Positions 35,901-45,184 of a stretch of 64,000 nt of DNA are shown here, piece after piece. Numbering within the stretch: position 1 is the stretch's first letter; every line of letters begins with the position of its first letter. Both the position numbers and the translations under genes were made by a program. Source of the DNA: Verrucomicrobiota bacterium (lineage in GTDB: Bacteria > Verrucomicrobiota > Verrucomicrobiia > Verrucomicrobiales > DEV007); assembly GCA_018970725.1 (NCBI GenBank), contig JAGWVU010000001.1, positions 145,264 through 209,263 on the forward strand, written 5' to 3'. The notes below the pieces were generated by a model. That model had not been told where the DNA came from and made no database searches. It saw only the letters and a program-made list of their open reading frames with translations.

Positions 35901-36092
35901 GACCTCGGTCTCCACGATCTCCGCGCTGGCTCCGGGATAGACCGTGAGGACGTTCACGATGGTGGGATCGACATCCGGAAGCTCGCGCACCGGCAGCCGC
36001 AACAGACCGAGAATGCCGAAAACCACGAGGGCGGCACTCATCATGATGGTCAGGACCGGTCGCCGGACGCAAAGTTCGAAAAACGAGTTCAA
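32922..36092 (-). CDS. HAE1-family RND efflux permease (AcrB-like)
   Basis: A 1,056-residue proton-driven exporter in the inner membrane with 12 predicted helices and two large periplasmic loops. The two adjacent aspartates in TM4 (GIVVDDAIVVLENIYRH) and the Lys in TM10 (GLVTKNSILLVEF) that form the proton relay are present. Loop residues such as GASAEIVETEVTERLEDAI and PDVDPTIVNV are typical of the family. One oddity is an extra ~30-residue hydrophilic stretch, WVNHFGSGLYALTHYVP... to ...VPRIASMN, between the penultimate helices, where family members normally have a short loop. Substrates (drugs, bile acids, metals) cannot be told from sequence; the HAE1 motifs argue for hydrophobic or amphiphilic compounds. 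It is in an operon with adaptor and TolC. Confidence 0.93.
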   Translation of the reverse strand: MNSFFELCVRRPVLTIMMSAALVVFGILGLLRLPVRELPDVDPTIVNVLTVYPGASAEIVETEVTERLEDAISSAENIKQLVSESREDASAITVEFMAGTDQNVAAQDVRDRVARVRGELPPDIEEPVVAKQEASAQPIIWVSFFSERFSTEELTGIADRLVKDRLQTVPGVSSVILGGEKKFAMRLWLEPLKMAALSVTVLDVERALREQNVELPSGRVQSVDRELTIQTRGQLKTVEDFERLVIRQSGTSVVRLRDIGRAAEGVENERSVARFNGKPAIGLGIVRQSRANTLDVAKGVKRRMEEIAASLPAGIEFAFPYDESIYVEKAVFEVFETLGMAFVLVVLTIFIFLRDVRSTFIPSLAIPVSVIATFGVLYALGFSINIFTLLALVLAIGIVVDDAIVVLENIYRHIEEGDSPFEASIKTMREIGFAVITITLSLVAVFLPLAFVGGITGRLLVEFAVALAASVVCSAFVALTLTPMAAARLLHRHGKEEKRFWLFRFFEDRLDRLTARYDRILSWSLNHRFWVVLVALGSLGLSYYFFQNLEQEFLPEEDKGRFIAMAITPEGSTPDYTDRMVRQMERIAGETEAIESYFSAVALPFNGPGDPTLGFMFVRLADGHRPHHRDIVGGPDGLGFKFISNVEGALAIPLMPKAVDLGFSQPFELVVSHGDLTELSAYTNELMNRLRQGGFLANVRSTFELTKPELRVSIDRDRAGVLGVSVADISRTLQILFGGQDLSALKRDGKRYDVIVQLERDERLTPAGLERIFVRSGSGDLVQLSNVIRLESGAGPNRIERFNRQRSTTIQGTPVGVPLGTAVEKAEAILRSMPQSGFGHQWRGEARDLRESSGDVYFFMILAILVVYMVLGAQFESFVHPFTVMLALPLAMLGAFGLLYLLSWVNHFGSGLYALTHYVPNPPEFAKVLSRFVPRIASMNMNIFSQVGLVLLIGLVTKNSILLVEFANQEMARGADAKTAMHRAGLIRLRPILMTSLATIAGILPIAMGFGEAGEARRPLGVVAVGGMVTSTILTLVVIPVFYTLIAGLRRNPIQR

Positions 36093-36116
36093 CGGGCGGG
36101 CTGTGGTTCGGGGAAC

Positions 36117-37220
36117 TCAGGGGCCGGCCGGAGACGCCGGCGGCTTCGGGGTGGGCGGAATTCCGTATTTCTCCGACTCCGGCGCGACCAGCACGATCGT
36201 ACCCGGGGCCATTTTCTGGTAGCCCTCCACGACCACCCGCTCCCCTTCCTTCAGCCCCCCGGCAATCTCCGCTTTCGCGCCCAGGCGGAGCCCCACAGAC
36301 ACCGGGCGGAACTCGGCCTTGCCCTCCGCATTCATCACCACGACGGACGCCTCGTCCCCTTGGTAGGTGATCGCCGGCTCCGGGATGGTGAGGACGTTCT
36401 GCCGGAGACGAAAAACCAGGGTCAGGGTGCCATACATCCCCGGTTTGAGCAGCCCCTCCTCGTTCGGGAGCATCGCCTTGACCAGAGCGGTCCGGTTCCG
36501 CTCGTCCAAACGGGGGGAGATGTAGTCGACCGTCCCCTCGAACTTCCGTTCCGGGAAGGCCACGGTTTCAATCTCCACCTTCTGCTTTTTTGCCACATGG
36601 CTGACGTAGCGCTCGGGCACGCTGAACTCCACCTCCAAGGGACGGGTCTGGACCAACCAGACCAACTTTTGCCCCCGCGAAACAATCTGCCCCGGGCTCA
36701 AGTCATGCTCGGCGATGACGCCATCGAACGGTGCGCTGATGACGGCGTCCGCACGCTGTTCCCGGGTCATCCGGACCGCGGCATCCGCGCTGCGTTGCTG
36801 AAAAAGCAGCCGATCCGCCTCCTGCTCCGTGATCGTCTTTTTTTCCAACAACTCACGCCCCCGGCGCAGTTCCGCGGTCGCAAGCTCCAGACGCGCCTCG
36901 GCCTCGTCCAAGCCGGTCGTCAGTTTGGCGTCGTCCAACAACAGCAAAACCTGCCCCTTTTTGACCGGCTCCCCCTCGCTGAACTTGATCGCGATGATGG
37001 ACGAATCGATCTCACTGACGATCTCCACCTCCTCCGCCGCCTTCAAACTCCCGACGAGACGGACACTCTCCTCCAAAGCTCCAAGGACGACCGGGGCCAC
37101 CACCGCCTGCACCGGAAAATCCATCCCCCCCCTGCCGGGGGCAACCGGCTTGCCGCAGGACGCGACCAGGAGCGCGAAGCACACCGGGAAGCCGCAAGGA
37201 AGATGACGCGAGGAAAGCAT
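36117..37220 (-). CDS. RND efflux periplasmic adaptor, lipoprotein
   Basis: About 367 residues from the ATG at 37220, which places a lipobox LVASC at residues 18-22, so the mature protein is probably anchored through Cys22. Then a classic membrane-fusion organisation: barrel-sandwich/lipoyl half (SEGEPVKKGQVLLLLDD), an alpha-helical hairpin (about 85-145) with Glu/Ala/Leu-rich heptads, second lipoyl half (ISAPFDGVIAEHDLSPGQIV), beta-barrel and a C-terminal barrel with GLKEGERVVVEGY. It joins the AcrB-like pump and the TolC duct. The C-terminal tail is Pro-rich. It is first in the operon, 24 nt before the pump gene. Confidence 0.92.
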   Translation of the reverse strand: MLSSRHLPCGFPVCFALLVASCGKPVAPGRGGMDFPVQAVVAPVVLGALEESVRLVGSLKAAEEVEIVSEIDSSIIAIKFSEGEPVKKGQVLLLLDDAKLTTGLDEAEARLELATAELRRGRELLEKKTITEQEADRLLFQQRSADAAVRMTREQRADAVISAPFDGVIAEHDLSPGQIVSRGQKLVWLVQTRPLEVEFSVPERYVSHVAKKQKVEIETVAFPERKFEGTVDYISPRLDERNRTALVKAMLPNEEGLLKPGMYGTLTLVFRLRQNVLTIPEPAITYQGDEASVVVMNAEGKAEFRPVSVGLRLGAKAEIAGGLKEGERVVVEGYQKMAPGTIVLVAPESEKYGIPPTPKPPASPAGP

Positions 37221-37293
37221 TCTCTGTTGGCATCCGGGGGCACACACCGCGGACGTGCCTCTCCTTACGATGCAAAGGCAGGCCCCGCCACCG

Positions 37294-37312
37294 GCTTTTC
37301 CAGAGGAAAAGC
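37294..37312 (-). terminator. Hairpin after sdhB
   Basis: A perfect 8-bp stem GCTTTTCC/GGAAAAGC with a 3-nt loop starts about 11 nt beyond the sdhB stop on the minus strand. It probably ends or protects the sdhCAB mRNA and separates it from the RND operon. No clear uridine tract. Confidence 0.5.
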
Positions 37313-37323
37313 GATTGCCGGGA

Positions 37324-38091
<768 letters not shown>

Positions 38092-38109
38092 GGCTCTTTG
38101 TGAATGGGA

Positions 38110-40044
38110 TTATTTGTAGCTGCGGACGGAAAGTTTGACATTCTCGAAATTGAGCGGTTCCCGATGCAACCGGGGTTGCGCGTTTTCACCGGCGTGCTCC
38201 CAGGCCGCCACGTAGGCGAATTGTTCGTCGTTCCGCAGGGCCTCCCCGTCGGGCGTCTGGTATTCAGTGCGGAAATGTCCGCCGCATGACTCCTCCCGCT
38301 GCAGCGCATCGAGGCACATGGTTTCGCCGAACTCGATGAAGTCCGCCACCCGCCCGGCCTTTTCCAACTCGGGGTTGACCTGATCCGCGCCGCCCGGGAT
38401 CCGCACATTCTCCCAAAATTCCGCCCGGATCTCCGGCAGACGCTTCAGCGCCTCCTGTAGACCAGCCCGGTCGCGCGCCATGCCGCACTTGTTCCAAATG
38501 AGCAACCCGAGCTCCTTGTGGAAACTGTCCACGGAGCGTTTGCCATTGACCTTGAGCATCCGGTTGACCCTCTCCCGCACGTCGTTCTCCGCCGCCGCGA
38601 AGGCCTCGTGGGTCTCCTTTACCTTCCCGGGAACCTGGGGAGCCAGGTAGTTGGGCAACGTGGAGGGAATCACGAAATAGCCGTCGGCCAAGCCCTGCAT
38701 CAGAGCGGAAGCCCCGAGCCGGTTCGCCCCGTGGTCCGAGAAATTCGCCTCCCCAAGCACGTGCAACCCAGGGACCGACGCCATGAGGTTGTAATCCACC
38801 CACAAACCGCCCATCGTGTAGTGCACCGCCGGGTAGATCCGCATCGGGGTCTTGTAAGGATTCTCCCCGGTGATCCGGGAATACATGTCGAACAAGTTGC
38901 CATATCGGGCCCGGATCGTGTCCTCGCTGAAATCGCGGATCGCCTCGGCGAAATCGAGGTAGACTCCTTCCCGGTGACTTCCCACCATCGGGCCCACCCC
39001 GCGGCCATCGTCACAAGCCTCCTTCGCGGCGCGGGAGGAGATGTCCCTCGGTGCCAGGTTGCCGAAACTGGGGTATTTCCGCTCCAGGAAGTAGTCACGA
39101 TCTTCCTCAGGAATCGAGTTCGGGTCCTTGTGGCAATCGGCGGCTTTCTTCGGCACCCAGACCCGGCCGTCGTTCCGCAAGGATTCCGACATCAGGGTCA
39201 GCTTGGATTGGTAGTCGCCACTCCGCGGGATGCAGGTCGGGTGAATCTGCGTGTAGCAGGGGTTGGCAAACCAAGCACCGCGCTTATGGGCCCGCCAGGT
39301 GGCGGTCACGTTGCACCCCATGGCGTTGGTCGAGAGGTAAAACACGTTCCCGTAACCGCCGGTGCAGAGGAGCACGGCATCCCCAGCGTGCCGCTCGATT
39401 TTCCCGGTGGTCAAATCCCGGGTGATGATTCCTTTGGCATGCCCGTCCACCAAGACCAAGTCCAGCATCTCGGTCCGAGGATACATCTTCACCGCCCCCG
39501 CGGCGATCTGCTTGTTCAGGGCCGAATACGCACCGAGCAGCAACTGCTGACCGGTCTGACCGGCGGCGTAGAAAGTCCGGGAAACCTGCGCCCCGCCGAA
39601 GGAGCGGTTGTCCAGCAACCCTCCATATTCCCGGGCGAAAGGCACCCCTTGGGCGACACATTGGTCGATGATGTTGACGCTGACTTCGGCAAGCCGGTAG
39701 ACATTGGCCTCGCGCGAACGGAAGTCGCCCCCTTTGATGGTGTCGTAAAAGAGACGGTAAACGCTGTCGCCGTCGTTCTGGTAGTTCTTCGCCGCATTGA
39801 TCCCGCCCTGGGCCGCAATGGAGTGGGCGCGCCGCGGGCTGTCCTGGTAGCAGAAACATTTCACCTTGTAACCAAGCTCTGAGAGGGTCGCGGCTGCCGA
39901 GGCCCCGGCGAGACCGGAACCAACCACGAGCACGGTGTAGCGCCGCTTGTTCTTCGGGTTGATCAGGGCGGACTGGAACTTGTGGTTCGTCCATTTGTCC
40001 TGGATCGGACCGGAGGGAACCTTGGAGTCGGGAAGCGAGCTCAT
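38110..40044 (-). CDS. sdhA: Succinate dehydrogenase/fumarate reductase flavoprotein subunit
   Basis: A 644-residue FAD protein that oxidises succinate to fumarate. The dinucleotide-binding [13 protein letters not shown] opens the sequence, the flavin-linking His lies in [15 protein letters not shown], and the family signatures [11 protein letters not shown] and [18 protein letters not shown] are complete. The longer length and the absence of a separate SdhD gene fit the type B (one cytochrome b, two hemes) class. The enzyme might also run as fumarate reductase; direction cannot be deduced. It lies between sdhC (25 nt upstream) and sdhB (18 nt downstream). Confidence 0.95.
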   Translation of the reverse strand: MSSLPDSKVPSGPIQDKWTNHKFQSALINPKNKRRYTVLVVGSGLAGASAAATLSELGYKVKCFCYQDSPRRAHSIAAQGGINAAKNYQNDGDSVYRLFYDTIKGGDFRSREANVYRLAEVSVNIIDQCVAQGVPFAREYGGLLDNRSFGGAQVSRTFYAAGQTGQQLLLGAYSALNKQIAAGAVKMYPRTEMLDLVLVDGHAKGIITRDLTTGKIERHAGDAVLLCTGGYGNVFYLSTNAMGCNVTATWRAHKRGAWFANPCYTQIHPTCIPRSGDYQSKLTLMSESLRNDGRVWVPKKAADCHKDPNSIPEEDRDYFLERKYPSFGNLAPRDISSRAAKEACDDGRGVGPMVGSHREGVYLDFAEAIRDFSEDTIRARYGNLFDMYSRITGENPYKTPMRIYPAVHYTMGGLWVDYNLMASVPGLHVLGEANFSDHGANRLGASALMQGLADGYFVIPSTLPNYLAPQVPGKVKETHEAFAAAENDVRERVNRMLKVNGKRSVDSFHKELGLLIWNKCGMARDRAGLQEALKRLPEIRAEFWENVRIPGGADQVNPELEKAGRVADFIEFGETMCLDALQREESCGGHFRTEYQTPDGEALRNDEQFAYVAAWEHAGENAQPRLHREPLNFENVKLSVRSYK

Positions 40045-40069
40045 GTCGGGATACCGGGCTTTGCGGGGT

Positions 40070-40786
40070 TCAATGGAGGATGGGTTTGATCACACCAGCA
40101 AGGACGCTGATCGGGATGGAGACGTTCCCCACGAAAATGACGAGAGCATAGGCCCCGCCGAGAATTTTCAACAGGGACGCGGTGCGGGCGCTCCTCAATC
40201 CGAGGGTTTGGAACACGCTGGCGAACCCATGGCTCAAGTGCGTGCAGAGCAGGGCCATCGAAAGGATGTAAAAACCGCTGACCGGCAAACTGGAGAATCC
40301 CACGACCACCTTGTGGTAAACGTCCGGCACCGTATGCCCGTGAAGATCATACTGGAGATTGTCGTAGCCTGGGTCAACCACGTGGACCGTGAAGTGGAGC
40401 AGGTGGTAGACGACGAAGGAAAGGATCACCAGCCCGCTCAAAATCATCGAGCGGGAAGCGGGAGACGCCTGCACGGTCGATGGCTTGGCGTAGGCCTTGG
40501 GACGCGCCTTGCGATTGTCCCGCGCGAGGGAGATTGTCAGCGCCACGTGAACCACGAAAGCAACGAGGAGCCCGGCCCGGGCGATCCAGACAAGACTGCC
40601 ATGCAACGCCGTGTGCAGCTCGTGCGCGTAGGCGTTCAGCTCCTCGGGACCCCGGTAGATCAGCAGATTCCCCGCGAGGTGGCCGGCCAGAAAGAGCAGG
40701 AGGGCAAGGCCGGTCACGGCTACCAGCAACTTTTTGCCGACGGATGAGCCGAACGAGGAACAAACGACTTGGGCGAGGGACTTCAT
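40070..40786 (-). CDS. sdhC: Succinate dehydrogenase cytochrome b subunit (five-helix, diheme type)
   Basis: A 238-residue membrane anchor with five hydrophobic helices, the diheme type B architecture. Histidines placed in or near helices ([47 protein letters not shown]) are the likely heme b and quinone-site ligands. Helix 1 begins [19 protein letters not shown], very typical of the family. It is the first gene of sdhCAB, 25 nt before sdhA. There is an AAGGA run about 11 nt before the ATG. Its own promoter must be in 40787-40865. Confidence 0.92.
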   Translation of the reverse strand: MKSLAQVVCSSFGSSVGKKLLVAVTGLALLLFLAGHLAGNLLIYRGPEELNAYAHELHTALHGSLVWIARAGLLVAFVVHVALTISLARDNRKARPKAYAKPSTVQASPASRSMILSGLVILSFVVYHLLHFTVHVVDPGYDNLQYDLHGHTVPDVYHKVVVGFSSLPVSGFYILSMALLCTHLSHGFASVFQTLGLRSARTASLLKILGGAYALVIFVGNVSIPISVLAGVIKPILH

Positions 40787-40865
40787 GGGCGAGCGGTTCC
40801 TTACCCATTACGACAGCAGATTGCAAGAAGGAGCGCGGCGGACGCGGCTTTTCTTTCCGCGAACC

Positions 40866-41525
40866 TCACAATCCCTTGTCTTTGACCCGCAAGCCTTCCA
40901 GAGAAACATCGAACACCGACCGCGGCACGCCCGCGTCGCGCTCCACCCCGGAAAAGCTGGTCCGCATCTCGGAGCCGTCTTTCAAATCCAATACAAATGC
41001 CTGCGTGGCGTAGGATTTCGCATCGATCTCGAACCGGATCGCCCTCACTCCGCGCGCCGCTCCCGGGTCCAGCGGCTCCAGCCCAACCCGCAGCACGTTG
41101 CCGCTCCGCTCGACCGACAGCACCCGGAACTCACGCTGAAAGGCCTCCCAGTCCCGGGGAAAACTCATCTGCAGGTAGGCCGTCAAACGATTTGTCTCGC
41201 TCTCCCCCGCCTTCACCTCGGCCTTCCCCTTCTCCAGATCGATGACCGTGAATTTGTCGGCGCTTTGGATCGCCACACTGCGCACCGGATCGCCGATGTC
41301 CCATCGGAACTGATTGGGGGCCCGATACCAGAACCGGCCCGGGGCCACCAGCGTCTTCCGCAGAACCTTGAGCTTGCGCTCCTGGGTGAAGGTTCCGGTG
41401 AGCGACTTCAATTCCCCCTGCGCCTCGATCCAAGGCTTCAGGGCACCCACATCCGCCGCAAACCCGCTCGGGCCCAAGGTTGACGCGAAGAAAAGTGTGA
41501 TGGAAAGAAGCCGCCGGCAGTTCAT
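40866..41525 (-). CDS. lolA: LolA-type outer-membrane lipoprotein carrier
   Basis: A 219-residue periplasmic chaperone that shuttles lipoproteins, or similar lipids, to the outer membrane. Signal peptide (LLSITLFFASTLGPSGFAA), then the LolA pattern: LKSLTGTFTQERKLKVLRK, GRFWYRAPNQFRWD. The C-terminal part contains FEIDAKSYATQAFVLDLKDGSEMRTSFSG, the expected half-barrel. The TFTQ motif supports this subfamily. It is divergent from the MMPL exporter gene across about 48 nt. LolA-like carriers next to MMPL exporters are also known in aryl-polyene-type lipid clusters, so a specialised role is possible, but no ketosynthase genes are nearby. Confidence 0.85.
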   Translation of the reverse strand: MNCRRLLSITLFFASTLGPSGFAADVGALKPWIEAQGELKSLTGTFTQERKLKVLRKTLVAPGRFWYRAPNQFRWDIGDPVRSVAIQSADKFTVIDLEKGKAEVKAGESETNRLTAYLQMSFPRDWEAFQREFRVLSVERSGNVLRVGLEPLDPGAARGVRAIRFEIDAKSYATQAFVLDLKDGSEMRTSFSGVERDAGVPRSVFDVSLEGLRVKDKGL

Positions 41526-41573
41526 GGAATGAGCCCAAGTTCACCTGGGACCACTCGGACTGGCAAGGAATTC

Positions 41574-43985
41574 ATGGCAAAAATGGAGAGCACAGAAAAA
41601 CGCGGCTTCCGCGTCTCCGCTGCAAGAGTCGTCATCTGGAGCGTTCTCGCCTGCCTGGTTGTCCTTGGATGCACCCGGATCCGCCTCGACGTCAATCCCT
41701 TGCGCATCCTCCCCCAATCCTTACCCGAGGTCCAGGGACTGAGCGCCTTCCTTGAACGATTCTCCCGGCCGGACGAACTGATCCTCGCCGTGGACGGCCC
41801 GGACCCCGCGACCGTCGAGAAGGCCACGCTCTCGCTCGCCGCTTGGTTTCGCGAGCGGCCCGCCCTGGCGGGAGCGGTGATCGATCGGCCGCCGGGAGAG
41901 GATGACCCGGAAGCCATGTCCGCCCTGATGGCGCATCTTCTCATCAACCAGCCGCCGGATCGTTTCAAGGCATTGGCCGACGATCTGGCTCCCGGGCGTT
42001 CCAAGGCGCGGATCGAGGAGACGATTGAAAAGATGACCTACGACCTCTCTCCGGCCGTCGCCCTCCTCGGGGCTTACGACCCATTCGGCCTGGTGGAGGC
42101 TGCCTTTGGATCCGGGGAAGCCGCGGGTGGAGGTCTCACCGGAGGGGCCAAGTTCGGTTCCGATGACGGGAAACTGAGGCTCGTTTACCTCTGGGCTCCC
42201 CGGCCGCTGGCCCGGGAAGACTATCGCGAATTGATCCGTTGGACCTCGGAAATCCGTGCCTCGGTGGACGAATGGCGCCGCCAAGGCACTAGCCCTGCCG
42301 CCATCCGCGTGCGCCTGACCGGGGAACCAGCCATCATGGCCGAGGTTTCCGGGGGGATGCAGCGCGATTTGATGGGCTCCGGCCTGTCCACCTCCCTGCT
42401 GGTCTCCCTCATTTTCTGGGCCGTTTACCGACGGATCACTCCGCTCCTCGCCATCCTTGCCATGCTCGCCCTCGTCACCGTGACAACGTTCGGCCTGAGC
42501 GGCCTCGCCGTCGGCGAGTTGAACGCGATGAACGTCGGTTTCGGAGCCATATTGATTGGGCTGACGGTCGATTACGCCATCCTCATCTACCAGCAGAGTT
42601 TGATCACTCCAGGAGATCCCAAGGCGATTCGCGCCGGAACGCTCACCGGCATCGCGGGTGCCGCCTTGACCACCTCCGCCTGCTTCGCCGCGCTCCACGC
42701 CGGAAGCCAGCCCAGCTTGGCGGATCTCGGCTCCATCGTGGCCATCGGGACCACGCTCGCTGCTGTCCTGATGCTCCGGCTTTTCGTCCCGTGGAGCGCC
42801 CGACTCTCCCCCGCCCCCACCCCGCCGACGCCTCCTCCGGCCTGGCTATTCCTCCGGCCGTCCACGGCCCCCGGCATGGCCATTCTCGTCGCATTGGCCG
42901 TGCCGGGGGCCGTTGCGGCCCTCGTTTGCAAGGGATGGCCGGCGGTCGACGCGAGCGATCGGGCCACCCGGCCACGTGTCAGCGAGGGCTACGAAGCGCT
43001 GGACGACCTGCAACGCGCGCTCACCGGCCGGCAATCCGCCGCCAGTCTCGTGGTAACGGCCCCGAGCACGTCGCAACTCCGCGAGCGTCTCGAGAAACTG
43101 CGCGAACCGCTCGGCCAAGCTCTCGGCGAAGGAAAGATAAGCTCTTTCTTTCTGCCCACGCCCTTTGTTCCGGTGTCGTCTTTCCAAGCGGAGAACACGT
43201 CGGGACCTTCCGCCCAATTGCTCCGCGACCGGGATCGGCTCAAAACGGAACTCCTCGATGCAGGGTTCGAGCCTTCCGCTGCCATGCTTCTGGACCATAC
43301 TTTGGACCGGCTGGATGCCGGGGCCCCGGGGGCTCCGATCCCGGATGGAGCCCGCTGGCTGTTGCAGCGGCTCGTGCGCGAGGAGCAGGACGGTTCCGCA
43401 TGGGCCTCCGTGCCGATCGATCCGCAGCCCGATGCAAACCTCTCCGCGGTGCTGGGCAACGGCGTCTATCTGGCGGATTGGCTGGCGACGACCCGCGCCA
43501 TGCGGGCGCGGCTACCTTCAGAATTCGGGAAAATTTTTGTGATTCTTTTGGTCCTGTCAGGCTTGATCCTTCTCTGGACCTTCCGCCGGGGCGAGGAGCT
43601 TTTCTGGACCGCGTTGAGTCTGGCGCTTTCTTCACTCATCACATTGGGTGGAATGAGTCTCGCGGGTTGGTCATGGAATTTCGTCAATGCGGCGGCCCTC
43701 TTGATCTGTCTCGGGGCGGGAGCGGACTACAGCATCCACATGCTTCTCGCCATCAGGCAGGGCCGGACGGTCGCCGATGCCCTTGCCGATACCGGTCGGG
43801 CCATCCTGGTCTGCGCGCTTACGACCGTGGCTGGATTCACCTCGCTCGGCTTCGCCAGCCATCTCGGCCTCGCCAGCCTCGGCCAGGTCTGCGCGCTTTC
43901 CCTCGGCGCGAACTGCCTCGTGGCCACCTTCCTCCTTCCGTATCTCTGGCGGTTTGTCCACCGCCCGAAACTTTCCGCCTCATGA
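41574..43985 (+). CDS. MMPL/RND-family exporter
   Basis: About 803 residues from the ATG at 41574, chosen because AAGGAA sits at 41569-41574 just before it; an earlier in-frame start at 41529 would overlap the divergent promoter. Hydrophobicity and the repeat organisation give two six-helix halves, each after a periplasmic loop. Helix motifs NAMNVGFGAILIGLTVDYAILIY and LICLGAGADYSIHML contain the buried Asp-Tyr pairs of MMPL proton relays. MMPL proteins export lipids or hopanoid-type molecules. The gene is divergent from lolA, and its stop overlaps the ATG of ribB (ATGA), an odd coupling with riboflavin synthesis. Confidence 0.87.
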   Translation: MAKMESTEKRGFRVSAARVVIWSVLACLVVLGCTRIRLDVNPLRILPQSLPEVQGLSAFLERFSRPDELILAVDGPDPATVEKATLSLAAWFRERPALAGAVIDRPPGEDDPEAMSALMAHLLINQPPDRFKALADDLAPGRSKARIEETIEKMTYDLSPAVALLGAYDPFGLVEAAFGSGEAAGGGLTGGAKFGSDDGKLRLVYLWAPRPLAREDYRELIRWTSEIRASVDEWRRQGTSPAAIRVRLTGEPAIMAEVSGGMQRDLMGSGLSTSLLVSLIFWAVYRRITPLLAILAMLALVTVTTFGLSGLAVGELNAMNVGFGAILIGLTVDYAILIYQQSLITPGDPKAIRAGTLTGIAGAALTTSACFAALHAGSQPSLADLGSIVAIGTTLAAVLMLRLFVPWSARLSPAPTPPTPPPAWLFLRPSTAPGMAILVALAVPGAVAALVCKGWPAVDASDRATRPRVSEGYEALDDLQRALTGRQSAASLVVTAPSTSQLRERLEKLREPLGQALGEGKISSFFLPTPFVPVSSFQAENTSGPSAQLLRDRDRLKTELLDAGFEPSAAMLLDHTLDRLDAGAPGAPIPDGARWLLQRLVREEQDGSAWASVPIDPQPDANLSAVLGNGVYLADWLATTRAMRARLPSEFGKIFVILLVLSGLILLWTFRRGEELFWTALSLALSSLITLGGMSLAGWSWNFVNAAALLICLGAGADYSIHMLLAIRQGRTVADALADTGRAILVCALTTVAGFTSLGFASHLGLASLGQVCALSLGANCLVATFLLPYLWRFVHRPKLSAS

Positions 43986-45076
43986 CAAACGCGATTTTCA
44001 GCCCGATCGAATCGGTCATCGCCGACATCGCCGCCGGCCGGATGGTCATTGTCACCGACGACGAGGACCGGGAAAACGAAGGAGACCTCGTGGCCGCTGC
44101 CTCTCTGATCACTCCCGAAACGGTGAATTTCATGGCGACCCATGGCCGGGGCCTCATCTGCGCACCGATCTCCGAGGAACGTGCGCGGAACTTGTCGCTC
44201 ACGCCCATGGTTCCGCGCAATGAGGAAGCCTTCGGCACGCACTTCACGGTCTCCGTGGACGCCGCCCGGGGCATCACCACCGGCATTAGCGCCCATGACC
44301 GCGCCCGAACCCTCCGGTTGCTCGCGGATCCCGCCACCCAACCCTCGGACCTGGTGCAACCCGGTCACATTTTTCCGCTCCAGGGCAAGGCCGGCGGAGT
44401 GCTCCGTCGCGCCGGTCACACCGAAGCGGCGCTCGATTTGGCGCGACTCGCCGGTCTCGAGCCGGCCGGTGTCATCTGCGAGATCCTCAGTGGCGACGGC
44501 ACCATGGCGCGCTTGCCCGAGCTGATTGAAGTGGCCCGACGCCACCAACTCAAGATTTGCACCATCGCAGCCTTGATCGAGTGGCGGCAAACCCGGGAAC
44601 GACTCATTGAGTTCGAAGAAGAGCGTTCCGTGCAGACCCCGGCCGGCCCCTTTCGGCTCCGCATTTACCGCAGCACGGTCAATGGAAACTACCACTTTGC
44701 CCTCGTGTTGGGCTCGGTGGATTCCAATGCGCCCACGCTCGTGAGGGTCCACCGCGAGGACCTCTTGGAGGATCTCTTCGGGCCCTCCTCCACCGGGCGA
44801 CCCGGGTCGAACCTACAGTGCGCCCTCCACCAGATTTCCCGCCAGGGCGCGGGGGTCCTCATTTACATGAAACGGGATTCCCCGGATGCCTCCGTCCGCG
44901 AACACCTCGCCGGGACGCTTCGGCCGACCATGGATTTGCGAGACTACGGGATCGGCGCCCAAATCCTGCACGACCTCGGCGTCCGCGAGATTCGCCTCAT
45001 TTCCAACCATCCCCGCAAAGTCATCGGCCTCGAGGGACACGGTCTCCGCATTGTCGAGGTGGTTGAGCTAGGCTGA
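43982..45076 (+). CDS. ribB: 3,4-dihydroxy-2-butanone 4-phosphate synthase with degenerate RibA-like tail
   Basis: A 364-residue protein. The N-terminal ~205 residues are RibB: acidic DDEDRENEGD (26-35), then HGRGLICAP, GHIFPLQGKAGGVLRRAGHTEAALDLA, and EILSGDGTMAR, all needed to convert ribulose 5-phosphate to the four-carbon riboflavin precursor. The C-terminal half has the RibA fold (HREDLLEDLFGP near 255 matches the zinc-site region) but lacks the cysteines of GTP cyclohydrolase II, so only RibB activity is expected. It starts at an ATG overlapping the MMPL stop. A terminator-like hairpin follows the stop. Confidence 0.9.
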   Translation: MTNAIFSPIESVIADIAAGRMVIVTDDEDRENEGDLVAAASLITPETVNFMATHGRGLICAPISEERARNLSLTPMVPRNEEAFGTHFTVSVDAARGITTGISAHDRARTLRLLADPATQPSDLVQPGHIFPLQGKAGGVLRRAGHTEAALDLARLAGLEPAGVICEILSGDGTMARLPELIEVARRHQLKICTIAALIEWRQTRERLIEFEEERSVQTPAGPFRLRIYRSTVNGNYHFALVLGSVDSNAPTLVRVHREDLLEDLFGPSSTGRPGSNLQCALHQISRQGAGVLIYMKRDSPDASVREHLAGTLRPTMDLRDYGIGAQILHDLGVREIRLISNHPRKVIGLEGHGLRIVEVVELG

Positions 45077-45092
45077 AGACGTTCGCTCTACT

Positions 45093-45119
45093 TGCCGGGG
45101 AATCGGCAGTGATTTTTTT
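45093..45119 (+). terminator. Rho-independent terminator after ribB
   Basis: A short stem TGCCG-(6 nt)-CGGCA at 45093-45108, followed by GTGA and seven T residues (45113-45119), lies just past the ribB stop. It is a likely terminator for the MMPL-ribB transcript; the stem is short. Confidence 0.6.
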
Positions 45120-45184
45120 CTGGATGTTCTTCGGGCCGCCGTGATATAACCCGTCGAGGTCGGGCTGAGGCCCCGTTTCGCATC

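Noticed and set aside
40843..40861. Weak hairpin CGCGG-(9 nt)-CCGCG after lolA
   Set aside because: Five-base stem in GC-rich DNA without a T run; not enough to call a terminator.
42791..43981. Upstream extension of the ribB reading frame
   Set aside because: Overlaps the MMPL gene in another frame; RibB motifs begin right after the ATG at 43982.
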